From the NCBI RefSeq assembly GCF_015690345.1, contig NZ_JADPUN010000211.1, forward strand, positions 1 to 64,000: a DNA stretch of 64,000 nt. The letters run 5' to 3'. A model generated the notes under the pieces. It did no database searches, was not told the origin of the DNA, and saw only the letters and a program-made list of their open reading frames with translations. This document shows, one piece after another, positions 51,255-58,798 of this stretch (positions within the stretch are counted from its first letter, which is position 1; each line of letters opens with the position of its first letter). The DNA is from Plantactinospora alkalitolerans (lineage in GTDB: Bacteria > Actinomycetota > Actinomycetes > Mycobacteriales > Micromonosporaceae). A program made the position numbers and the translations under genes.

Positions 51255-53009
51255 ATGAGCAGCAGCGTTGAGATCTATGTGCGGTACTCAGGCGATGGAT
51301 CGGGGCTGGCTCACCGGGCGGCGGAGGACTTTGGCGCTTTGACGTACTTTTCAACCGACGGAAGCAGTGCTGTTCCGATCCAGGCACAACCATGGATCGG
51401 TATTGAGGGCTGGGCCCACCTGGACCTCGAACCGACCGATCTGACCCTGTATGGCGAGCCGGGCTCAGCCGAGGACACCGCCCTGGCCCCGTACGAGTGG
51501 GTGTTCTCACTGTCATTTCGAGTCGGTCCACCGGACGATCCGGCGGAGGTGCTGGAGCGTTTCGGTCGGGTGGTGTTCGACCAACTGACGACGCTCGGCC
51601 TACCGTTGGCGTACGGCGCGGGTGGCTTGATCTACGCTGACTTCCTGCCCGGGCGAGGTGTCCGCGAGTTCCCGCCGGACACGGACGTCGAGGAACCGGG
51701 CCAGGCCTGGTGGTTTGAACCGCGGCTGCATGGCCAACCACTTGAGCCCTGGTCCGTCGACGTCGCACCGCTGTCGGTCCCACCGTCGAACCCGGTGACG
51801 GTCTTCGTCACGAGCAAGGTGCTGCAGTTCGTGCCGAGGGTATGGGACGGCGCAGACTGGTACTGGGGCACGCCGCGCTCCTCGACCCCGATCACGGCGC
51901 AGCCGCGCGAGATCGCGCTGATGCTCAGCCACGCGCAGCGTACGAGGCCGGGCCGAGCGGCTGACGAGAGTGAGTCGATCCTCAGCGTGCTGGCCGGGGG
52001 AATCCTCACGTCCATTGAGGATTACCGCGCGCAGGCTATCTCGATCGAGATCGGGACCGACGCCGATGGCCTCTTCGCCGCGCCCCATGGACCCTGCGAC
52101 ACCGAGTCCGGCAGCCGTGAGTTGCTGGGTCCGGCGTTGGACGGACTTGTTCGCCGGCTACCCGAACCGGTACGGCCGGAGGCTCTCGGCGAGTTCCTGC
52201 TCAGCCTGATCGCCGCCACGCGCTCGCAGCTCAAGGAAGGACCGCACTTCGGAAGGCGGAGTGAAGCTCACATGGCCAGCAAGGTTGTCTACCTGGTTAG
52301 CGCGTTTGGAGAGGTCGAGCAGCCATTGCTGCAGCAACTGCGGGCGGACCTCGGATTGCGGGGAGGCGGCCGTCTGACTGACGCTGAGGACGAGGAGTTC
52401 GGATCCCGCGGGGAGTCTGTCGGTGATGGCGAGGAGACGAAGGTCCTGCTGTCGCTGTGGCGTAGCGGTGCGACGGTCTGGACTCTGCGGATGTCCTATG
52501 ACGGGGACACGCGGCCGCCTGAGGCGTTGATCGACGACTATCGTGCCGAATGCCTGCGTGCCTTCGAACGTGCGGGAATGGTCGTCCGTCGCGAGCTCCG
52601 TCGAGGATCACCAACGAGACGGGGAGTGGGGCCGGAGGGCTGCCAATATCGTGCACCGCAGCAGCGGCATGACGAAGGAGACACTGAGATGTTCGGAAGG
52701 GCGATGACAATCCACTTGGCTGGCAACATTGACCGGGAACGAGTGGACGCTCTGCGCTCGTCGTTAAGCCTTCAAAGGGAGGGCCGGTTCGACGACGACT
52801 ACGACCAGAGGCTTGGGCGCCGCACCGACGATGTGGAGGGCGGCCGGCTGAGGATCGGACTGTACCGCGACGACACCCATGGCCCATGGTCCTTCCGGGT
52901 GCTCTCCGAGGGTGAGCCGACCGCTGCGGCCCTGCGTGCGGTGGAAGAGGAGATCATCGCCGCGGTCCGGGCTAACAATCTCGATGTCGAAAGGTTGTCC
53001 CTTAGCTGA
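51255..53009 (+). CDS. hypothetical protein with duplicated C-terminal module
   Basis: 584 residues, ATG 51255 with GGGAG. Residues 1-335 form an unknown alpha/beta region ('VEIYVRYSGDGSGLAHRAAEDFG', 'VTVFVTSKVLQFVPRVWDGADWYWG'). Residues about 340-450 (from Met-Ala-Ser-Lys) and 479-584 (from Met-Phe-Gly-Arg) are related to each other: both start with a strand, then 'LLQQLRADLGLRGGGRL.D..DEEFG' / 'RVDALRSSLSLQREGRFDDDYDQRLG', then a strand pair and a final helix. The methionine at 52689 has GAAGGAG upstream, so a separate short product is possible. No family recognised. Confidence 0.62.
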   Translation: MSSSVEIYVRYSGDGSGLAHRAAEDFGALTYFSTDGSSAVPIQAQPWIGIEGWAHLDLEPTDLTLYGEPGSAEDTALAPYEWVFSLSFRVGPPDDPAEVLERFGRVVFDQLTTLGLPLAYGAGGLIYADFLPGRGVREFPPDTDVEEPGQAWWFEPRLHGQPLEPWSVDVAPLSVPPSNPVTVFVTSKVLQFVPRVWDGADWYWGTPRSSTPITAQPREIALMLSHAQRTRPGRAADESESILSVLAGGILTSIEDYRAQAISIEIGTDADGLFAAPHGPCDTESGSRELLGPALDGLVRRLPEPVRPEALGEFLLSLIAATRSQLKEGPHFGRRSEAHMASKVVYLVSAFGEVEQPLLQQLRADLGLRGGGRLTDAEDEEFGSRGESVGDGEETKVLLSLWRSGATVWTLRMSYDGDTRPPEALIDDYRAECLRAFERAGMVVRRELRRGSPTRRGVGPEGCQYRAPQQRHDEGDTEMFGRAMTIHLAGNIDRERVDALRSSLSLQREGRFDDDYDQRLGRRTDDVEGGRLRIGLYRDDTHGPWSFRVLSEGEPTAAALRAVEEEIIAAVRANNLDVERLSLS

Positions 53010-53229
53010 ACCGTTGACCGGCAACTGGTAGTACCTCGTTAACGCCGGTGTCGCTTGTGGTAGCTCGTCGAGGCGGTCATGGCGATCGGCCCAGACTTGC
53101 TGGTGCCGCGCGATCCAGCCGACGGCCGCGTTGAGGCGCTCCGTATTCAGGACGCAGGGCCTCCCCGTAGTTCCAGTAGACGGAGGACATGATCGTGAGC
53201 ACCTCGCCTAACAGGGCAAGGAGGTCTCG
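53010..53229 (-). pseudogene. possible ArsR-type regulator C-terminal remnant in intergenic DNA
   Basis: On the minus strand about 53150-53035 one frame reads LNTERLNAAVGWIARHQQVWADRHDRLDEL, the amphipathic pattern at the end of ArsR-like regulators, without start or N-terminal part. On the plus strand a 37-codon frame (53079-53192) also exists but has no support. The promoter of the gene at 53230 should also lie here. Confidence 0.3.
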
Positions 53230-53679
53230 GTGAAGTTCGTGTTCTCGCGGGACAATCCCGACCAGCACGGAACGTCGTTCGAGCTGGGCGACATCCGGGT
53301 CATCGGCGCCCGTGGCGAGGCGACCTCGGCCGGAAAGATCCCCAGCCAGTCCATGTTCATCTATCTTTCTCTTGTGGACCTGGCCGACGGGATGCGTTTG
53401 CTGACCGAAAAGAAGGAGTCGCATCACCACTTCGCGGCCGTCAATTCGTCGTTCACCATCGAATTCCACCGCCGCGCGGCAAAGTTGATCGAGGTGCGGT
53501 CAGCCGAGGTGGCCATCGGTTCGGAGTCGCTGACCGGCGTGGTCGACGGGATGCTCACCGGATTCGAGACGTTCATGAGCGATCCGAGAAACGTCCTGGG
53601 CACGCAGGAGCCGGCGTCGACAGACTTGACCACGGCAGTCAGGGAGTTGAGAGTCGCACGGGAGCGATCGGGCGGCTGA
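53230..53679 (+). CDS. hypothetical protein
   Basis: 149 residues starting at GTG 53230 with an excellent AAGGAGG six bases upstream. Alpha/beta protein: 'KFVFSRDNPDQHGTSFELGDIRVIGARGEATSAG', 'MFIYLSLVDLADGMRLLTEKKESHHHF', 'SSFTIEFHRRAAKLIEVRSAEVAIGSES'. No signal peptide or known motif. Followed by a long perfect hairpin that would terminate it. Unknown function; the preceding gene's different style argues against a shared operon. Confidence 0.65.
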   Translation: MKFVFSRDNPDQHGTSFELGDIRVIGARGEATSAGKIPSQSMFIYLSLVDLADGMRLLTEKKESHHHFAAVNSSFTIEFHRRAAKLIEVRSAEVAIGSESLTGVVDGMLTGFETFMSDPRNVLGTQEPASTDLTTAVRELRVARERSGG

Positions 53680-53764
53680 GCGGGAGGTCGGGCCGTCGGT
53701 GTGGTTTCCTCACCCGCCTCGGCAGTGCACCGGTCCGGGTGAGCGTGTGACCCGGGTGCCGTAA

Positions 53765-53796
53765 TTCCCCTTATCCCGATGCCGGGATAAGGGGAA
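53765..53796. terminator. bidirectional terminator
   Basis: Perfect 14-bp inverted repeat TTCCCCTTATCCCG / CGGGATAAGGGGAA, 4-nt loop, midway between two convergent genes; A/T at both stem ends gives a short T run on either strand. Confidence 0.8.
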
Positions 53797-53818
53797 GAAG
53801 GGGATCGACGGTCGGCAG

Positions 53819-54163
53819 CTACAGGGCGGTCGCGGTCTTTTCCAGGATGCTGGCAAGTGCGCCGTAGTCGACGGTTTGCCCTTCTCTGATGTCAACGGCT
53901 TTACGTTCACCGTTCCCCAAGGCCCGAAGGAACCCCTTGACCACCGGAATGTCCGATGCGTTGAACACCATGAACGAGACCTTGTCCTTGGCCACCGCGA
54001 TGACAGCCGCGTAGGCCCCGTTCTTGAGGTAGTGCGGCTTGCCGTACTGAAGCCGCTCCTCGACATCTGGAATGGTCTGGCCGACCATGGCACGTAGTTT
54101 CTCGCACACATCGATCTGCCACGGCTGTGCCTTGTTGATGTACTGGGTGACATCGTCACTCAT
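53819..54163 (-). CDS. DUF1801 (YdhG-like) protein
   Basis: 114 residues: 'DDVTQYINKAQPWQIDVCEKLRAMVGQTIPDVEERLQYGKPHYLKNGAYAAVIAVAKDKVSFMVFNA' has the family pattern (helix, PDxxE.x.Y.xP.Y, strand pair). ATG 54163 follows GGAGGAG at good distance. Role unknown; related YdhG/iron-chaperone-like fold. It starts 62 nt after the reductase gene on the same strand, so both may be under the divergent MarR. Confidence 0.85.
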   Translation of the reverse strand: MSDDVTQYINKAQPWQIDVCEKLRAMVGQTIPDVEERLQYGKPHYLKNGAYAAVIAVAKDKVSFMVFNASDIPVVKGFLRALGNGERKAVDIREGQTVDYGALASILEKTATAL

Positions 54164-54225
54164 GATGTTCTCCTCCACGTCCTCATTAGTGGGAACGGCC
54201 TATGTCCAGGCAGCCGGGTCTCGTC

Positions 54226-54774
54226 TCAGGGGCGCGTGGGGCGGTAGGTCAGGACGACGACGCCCGAGGTGAAGGTGGTGCTGTCGACGAGTTCGACGGT
54301 GCCGGCGTTCTCGGGGCGGAAGAGGGGCTCGCCGCCGCCCTTGATGACGGGGTAGATCCAGACCTTGTACTCGTCCAGGAGCCCGTGCTCGGCCAGACCG
54401 TCGGTGAGTCGGCCGTTGCCCCAGATGAGAATGTCCTTGCCGTCTTCGGACTTCAGCGCGGCCACGGCCTCGACGAGTTTGTCGCCCGGGATGATGTGGG
54501 AGTTGTCCCACGCGGCCGGCTTTTCGAGGGTCGAGGACACGGCGTACTTGGCGATGCTGTTGACGTGGTCGGCGTAGGGGTTGCCACCCATGGTCGGCCA
54601 CGCCTGGGCCATGCCTTCGTAGGTGACGCGGCCGAGCAGAAGCGCGTCGCAGCCGAGCGTGAGGTTCAGGGCGTACGCCATGGCGTCCTCGCTGTTGTGC
54701 TGCATGGACCACAGGTGCGGGTTGTCGATGAACCCGTCGAGGGTGGCGTATGTCGAAGCGATGATCTTGCGCAT
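54226..54774 (-). CDS. DHFR/RibD-C family reductase
   Basis: 182 residues of the RibD C-terminal/dihydrofolate-reductase-like fold: 'KIIASTYATLDGFIDNPHLWSM', 'CDALLLGRVTYEGMAQAWPTMGG', 'KYAVSSTLEKPAAWDNSHII', 'DILIWGNGRLTDGLAEHGLLDEYKVWIYPVIKGGGEPLF', all canonical. NADPH-dependent reductase of unknown substrate. ATG 54774 with GGGGAAG upstream. Divergent from a MarR regulator with a palindrome between the two genes; many such pairs are stress- or drug-inducible. Confidence 0.88.
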   Translation of the reverse strand: MRKIIASTYATLDGFIDNPHLWSMQHNSEDAMAYALNLTLGCDALLLGRVTYEGMAQAWPTMGGNPYADHVNSIAKYAVSSTLEKPAAWDNSHIIPGDKLVEAVAALKSEDGKDILIWGNGRLTDGLAEHGLLDEYKVWIYPVIKGGGEPLFRPENAGTVELVDSTTFTSGVVVLTYRPTRP

Positions 54775-54825
54775 GTTGGGCTTCCCCGTCTTCGTGGCCG
54801 TGGCGATCAACTGAGACGAACTGTA

Positions 54826-54860
54826 TAGTCAAGATCCGTGATAGTCAAGCTTCGTGACTA
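54826..54860. promoter_or_regulatory. candidate MarR operators
   Basis: TAGTCA-AGCTTCG-TGACTA (54842-54860), perfect 6-bp arms, preceded at 54826-54844 by the imperfect copy TAGTCA-AGATCCG-TGATAG. The two overlap by three bases (16-bp register) and lie 14 bases before the MarR start codon. Confidence 0.7.
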
Positions 54861-54873
54861 ATTTGGAGGGCTG

Positions 54874-55344
54874 ATGGGTGACGACCGGCCGGAACCGGAC
54901 GTGGGCATGCTGACGGGCACGTTCATGCGTGCCGTTCAGGACGAGCTGTTCGAGACCCTGGCCGAGCAGGGACATCCGGACGTACGGCCGCGCCACGGCT
55001 CGGTGCTGGCGTTCCTGGATCGCGATGGGACTCGGGCGACCGAGTTGTCCCAGCGATCGGGCCAGCACAAGCAGATCATCGGCACGATCGTCGACGAACT
55101 CGTCCAACTCGCCTACGTCACACGTGAACCCGATCCCCGCGACCGCCGAGCCAAACTCGTCGTCCCCACCGCCCACGGCCTCGACGAGATCAGCCGAGCC
55201 CGCGCCATCCTTGCCGCGATCGAACGCCGCCACGAGCAGGCGTTCGGCGCAGAGGAATACACCAGTTTCAAGGCGGCGCTACAGCGGATCACACGCCTGC
55301 AGCGGCAGTGGCGCGACCACCGCGGGACACAACCCAGGGAGTAG
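54874..55344 (+). CDS. MarR-family regulator
   Basis: 156 residues; ATG 54874 with TTGGAGGG upstream. Winged helix 'VRPRHGSVLAFLDRDGTRATELSQRSGQHKQIIGTIVDELVQLAYVTREPDPRDRRAKLVVPTAHG' has the MarR wing signature DPRDRRAKLV. Flanking helices form the dimer interface. Divergent from the DHFR-like reductase with a palindromic operator between, so it likely represses both. No redox cysteine is present, so a small-ligand or direct phenolic inducer is more likely than oxidation. Confidence 0.92.
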   Translation: MGDDRPEPDVGMLTGTFMRAVQDELFETLAEQGHPDVRPRHGSVLAFLDRDGTRATELSQRSGQHKQIIGTIVDELVQLAYVTREPDPRDRRAKLVVPTAHGLDEISRARAILAAIERRHEQAFGAEEYTSFKAALQRITRLQRQWRDHRGTQPRE

Positions 55345-55395
55345 AACTGCTGACCCGCGGCAGTCGACTCGACCGAAGTCGCAAACGTCTGACGG

Positions 55396-55950
55396 TCACA
55401 GCGGTCCCAGCACGGCGTCCGGATCCGCGTCCAGCGCCAGGGTCTCCAGCACCGCCAGGAGCTGGCGTTCCTCGTACCTGAAATGCGACTCCATGATTGC
55501 CGCCACGCCCTCCAGGTGCCGATCCAGCTCCGCCGGCGAGGCGGCCCGGGTCACGGCGGCCTGGAGACCGCCCAGCAGATGCTCGATCATCGAGTGGTCC
55601 TGCCGCAGGTAGCGCAACGTCTCCCGCAGCTCGGGATGCTGCTCGGCGATCGCCGGGAACAGGTCCCGGTCCTCACCCTCGTGGTGTGCGGTCAGTGCGG
55701 TGCAGAACCCGTGGCAGAACAACAACAGGTCTCTGGTTGCCGGCTCCGCCGGCTCGCCATCGGCCACGGCCTGCTGGGTGACGCGCAGCGCCTCGCGAAG
55801 TCGTTCGTGAACGCGGCGCAACTCTCGACTCCAGGCCACCAGCCTGGTCTTCTCGCCCTCACCCACAGGTGACGGGCGAAGGGACGACAGTGATCGTCGT
55901 ATTCCCTTCGGTCCGGCGCCTCCATGCCTGACACGGTCTGCCACCGGCAC
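55396..55950 (-). CDS. hemerythrin-like (HHE) protein
   Basis: Up to 184 residues with the HHE cation-binding pattern: 'FCHGFCTALTAHHEGEDRDLFPAIAEQHPELRETLRYLRQDHSMIEHLLGGL' and 'AAIMESHFRYEERQLLAVL' (His, HxxxE/D, H..H..E, HxxxE). Likely a di-iron protein binding O2 or NO or acting in redox sensing. The N-terminal 28 residues are basic and non-conserved; the GTG at 55866 may be the true start, though neither has a clear ribosome site. Convergent with marR. Confidence 0.85.
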   Translation of the reverse strand: MPVADRVRHGGAGPKGIRRSLSSLRPSPVGEGEKTRLVAWSRELRRVHERLREALRVTQQAVADGEPAEPATRDLLLFCHGFCTALTAHHEGEDRDLFPAIAEQHPELRETLRYLRQDHSMIEHLLGGLQAAVTRAASPAELDRHLEGVAAIMESHFRYEERQLLAVLETLALDADPDAVLGPL

Positions 55951-56111
55951 GCGACGCTGGGACCGAAGTTATCACGCCGCACCACTGAACGATTCCGCGC
56001 CTGGAAATCTCGACACACAGGTCGGTCACCACCGACGTCCCGGTGGTGACACCGCCGAGCATGTGGCTCATCGTCATGTACGAGTGACGCGGTGGCGAAC
56101 GGGCGGAAGCG

Positions 56112-56588
56112 TTACTGCGCGGGGGGTGTATCCGGGGCAAAGAAATAGACGAGGACTACGAAAATGGACGAGAGGATCCCGAGACAGCCCAGGATAAGTC
56201 CCGTAAGCGCCTTGCCGTGGTCGCCCGTGCCACGCATCCCGGACCTGCCCAGGACGACCGCGGCAAGCCCGAACAAGCCTCCCACGCCGAGACAGATGGC
56301 CAGCGGGATGGATGTTATCCCGAGTACCAGTGAGGCGACCGATGCGGTGGACGTGTTCGATGGGCTCGCACTGCGCGGCGCCGCCGGCGGGGGCACCCGT
56401 CTGGGATCCCATTGGAACTGCGGCGGAAGATCTGCAACCTGACCCGAAAGTTCGGCCACGGTCTTCGCGGAGGTTGCCGCGCTCATCCGCTGGTCGTACT
56501 CAGTGAGGTCCAAATAGCCTTGCCCGAGGGCCTCGCTGAGCAGCCCGACGACCTGCGTTCGCTGAGCCGTCCCGACCCGCTCGTTCAT
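56112..56588 (-). CDS. DUF1707/DUF4190 membrane protein
   Basis: 158 residues. 1-55: DUF1707 domain ('MNERVGTAQRTQVVGLLSEALGQGYLDLTEYDQRMSAATSAKTVAEL', an SHOCT-like short module). After a Pro/Ser linker come two membrane segments, 'ASLVLGITSIPLAICLGVGGLFGLAAVVLG' and 'LTGLILGCLGILSSIFVVLVYFF', the DUF4190 pattern with GMRGTGDHGKA between. ATG 56588 has AAGGG and GGGG upstream. Common actinobacterial membrane protein of unknown role. Confidence 0.85.
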   Translation of the reverse strand: MNERVGTAQRTQVVGLLSEALGQGYLDLTEYDQRMSAATSAKTVAELSGQVADLPPQFQWDPRRVPPPAAPRSASPSNTSTASVASLVLGITSIPLAICLGVGGLFGLAAVVLGRSGMRGTGDHGKALTGLILGCLGILSSIFVVLVYFFAPDTPPAQ

Positions 56589-56701
56589 CCAGCCCCACCC
56601 TTTCACCGAACGATCCTCGCAGGACGGTTCGTAGGGCCGCATCCGCCGATCGACCGACTCCCCAACTGCCCTCCCCGTAGGGATGCGGCAAGGTGAGGCC
56701 G

Positions 56702-58699
56702 CTACTCGGCGCGCAGGTGGTCCAGGTCGACGTTGCCGGGGCTGACCCAGACCAGAATCCCGCGTACGTCGGCAAGCGCCGCCGCGTCGCAGGACATCTC
56801 GGTGAGCAGGTCGGCCACCACGGTCGTCTCCCGGCCCTGCGACACCCAGCCGAAGGTGGACTGGCACCAGGCGTACTCCGGGCCGGTCTGGAGCGCGATC
56901 GCGGTGGAGGTGCTGGCCGTCGGATCGGTCCGCAGGTCGTACCTGAGGGTCGCCTTGCCGGACAGGTCCACCGGGCTGGGCAGGGTCACCCCGAACCAGC
57001 CGCCGCCGGTCGCGGCGACCCGCAGCCCGGCCGAGCCGTGGGTGTGGAAGTCGGTGGTCTGGGCCACCGTGCCGGCATCTGGCTGCCAGTTGCCCGGCGC
57101 CCAACCCTCGACCCCGGTCTCCCAGGAGGCGATCAGGATCGGATCGCCCGGCGCTGGCTTGACCGTCACCGTCAGGTCGGCCGCGTTCGACGTACGCCCG
57201 GCCTGGTCGCGGATGGTGTAATGCGCGACCACCCGGCCCTGGAAGCCGTCTGCCGGGGTGAAGGTGACCGCCCCGGTAGCCGGGTCGAGGGCGTACCCGC
57301 CACCCGGAACGGTCACCGCCCGCTGCTGACCGGTGGTCGCCGGATCGAGATCGATGCTGGCCGCCCGGACCGCCGTCCGGTACGCGATGTCGTTCGCGGC
57401 CGGCGTCACCGTCACCGGCGTACCCGACTCGGTGACCGCGTTGTCGTGGTCGGCGACCGGCGGTCGGGAGCGCTGCCCCCGGACCAGTTCCTCACCGGCA
57501 TTGCTCAGCGTCGTGCAGACCGGGCTCGGGCAGTAGACGGTGTATCCGTCGTAGTCCGGATACGCCGTGCCGTCGTCCTGGATACCGGAGAGGATCCAGT
57601 AGAGGAACCCGGTGCCGCCGGTTCCGATGAACGCGTCCGTCCACTGTTGGTAGACCGGGTTCCGGGTCGCCTTGTCGAGGAAGCCGAACTCGCCGAGCAT
57701 CACGGGCTTGCCGAGCCGCCGGGCGTCCCGGTTGTGCCGCTTGATCCACTCGACGCCCCAGGCCGCGTCCTTGCCCCAGTGGTCCGGGTAGAGGTGGTAC
57801 GACACCACGTCGACCGCCGGCAGCCGGGTCAGGGCGAGGCTGTCGACGCCCTCACCACAGTTCACGGTCCAGTCCGAGCTGGCCGGATCGTCGCAGTAGA
57901 AGCCCTCGTCACCAACGCTCGCCAGATGCCTGCTGTCGACCGACTTGATGTGCCGGGTCATCTCGTCGGCCCAGCCGGTCAGCACCTCGGGCGTACAGGC
58001 CGGCGACGTCGGATAGACACCGGAGCCCTTGCACCTCGGCTCGTTGCCCAGTTCCCAGGTCATCACCGTCGGGTCGTCGGCGTACCGCACCCCGGTCAGC
58101 GAGTTGGTCCGGTCCAGTACGTGCGAGATCCAGTCCCTGTACCAGCCCCGGATCACCGGATCGGTGTAGAAGTCGTCGTGGTGCTGCCCGCCCCGCCAGC
58201 GGACGTACTGGTCCATCCCGCCGAAGTCCCGCCAGTTGTTGGTCAGCGGGATGACGAGCTTGATTCCGGCCCGCCGGGCGGCGTACAGCACGTAGTCGAG
58301 CCGCTCCAGGCCGTCCGGGCCGTCGTTGTAGGCCGGCTTCGCGCCGTCCCAGTACTGGAAGTAGGCGCCGTCGGCCTTGCCGGCGACCGAGTCGGTGCCG
58401 TCTTCGTTGCCGATGTCCAGGAAACCCCAGTGCCGCAGCACGGTGAACCCGGCGTTCCTGGCGTCGGCGAAGACGTCGTCGACCATCGTCCGGGACTTGT
58501 ACATCAGGTAGTAGTTGTTGGTTCCGGCGAACCGGAACTTCTTGCCGTCGAGCAGCAACTGGTCGCCCTTGCGGACCACGAAACCGGTGGACGTGTTCGC
58601 CTGCCCGCTCGATTCGGGGGGCGCGGCGAGGGACGGGGTCGGCTGGGCCGCGAGCAGCAGCCCGGCCAGGGCCAGCGCGAAGGTGGCACGGCGCTTCAT
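56702..58699 (-). CDS. secreted GH5-type endo-beta-mannanase with C-terminal accessory domains
   Basis: 665 residues. Signal peptide 'RRATFALALAGLLLAAQPTPSLAA'. Catalytic barrel about 40-400: 'FAGTNNYYLMYKSR', 'LRHWGFLDIG', acid/base in WELGNEPRC (Glu about 218), 'VSYHLYPDHWGKD', nucleophile in MLGEFGF (Glu about 335), all typical of GH5_7 beta-mannanases. Then a cadherin/Ig-like domain ('PPVADHDNAVTESGTPVTVTPAANDI') and a C-terminal jelly-roll that looks like a carbohydrate-binding module ('LIASWETGVEGWAPGNWQPD'). Follows the beta-mannosidase in an operon, 89 nt apart. Degrades mannan outside the cell. Confidence 0.9.
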   Translation of the reverse strand: MKRRATFALALAGLLLAAQPTPSLAAPPESSGQANTSTGFVVRKGDQLLLDGKKFRFAGTNNYYLMYKSRTMVDDVFADARNAGFTVLRHWGFLDIGNEDGTDSVAGKADGAYFQYWDGAKPAYNDGPDGLERLDYVLYAARRAGIKLVIPLTNNWRDFGGMDQYVRWRGGQHHDDFYTDPVIRGWYRDWISHVLDRTNSLTGVRYADDPTVMTWELGNEPRCKGSGVYPTSPACTPEVLTGWADEMTRHIKSVDSRHLASVGDEGFYCDDPASSDWTVNCGEGVDSLALTRLPAVDVVSYHLYPDHWGKDAAWGVEWIKRHNRDARRLGKPVMLGEFGFLDKATRNPVYQQWTDAFIGTGGTGFLYWILSGIQDDGTAYPDYDGYTVYCPSPVCTTLSNAGEELVRGQRSRPPVADHDNAVTESGTPVTVTPAANDIAYRTAVRAASIDLDPATTGQQRAVTVPGGGYALDPATGAVTFTPADGFQGRVVAHYTIRDQAGRTSNAADLTVTVKPAPGDPILIASWETGVEGWAPGNWQPDAGTVAQTTDFHTHGSAGLRVAATGGGWFGVTLPSPVDLSGKATLRYDLRTDPTASTSTAIALQTGPEYAWCQSTFGWVSQGRETTVVADLLTEMSCDAAALADVRGILVWVSPGNVDLDHLRAE

Positions 58700-58746
58700 G
58701 GTGGTGGTGATCCTTCCAGGAGCGGATGTCCAGGAGCGGATGTCCG

Positions 58747-58798
58747 GGATCAGGGGTGCGGATCAGGGGTGCGGATCAGGGGTGCGGATCAGGGGTGC
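58747..58798. repeat. 13-bp tandem repeat across the beta-mannosidase stop codon
   Basis: Four exact copies of GGATCAGGGGTGC (58747, 58760, 58773, 58786). On the minus strand each gives CACCCCTGA; the TGA in the first-transcribed copy (58789-58791) is the stop of the beta-mannosidase gene, so three further stops follow downstream. Confidence 0.9.

Noticed and set aside
53079-53192. 37-codon plus-strand frame (MAIGPDLLVPRD...)
   Set aside because: Start context is weak (GAGGCGG only) and there is no comparative support; left as part of the intergenic description.
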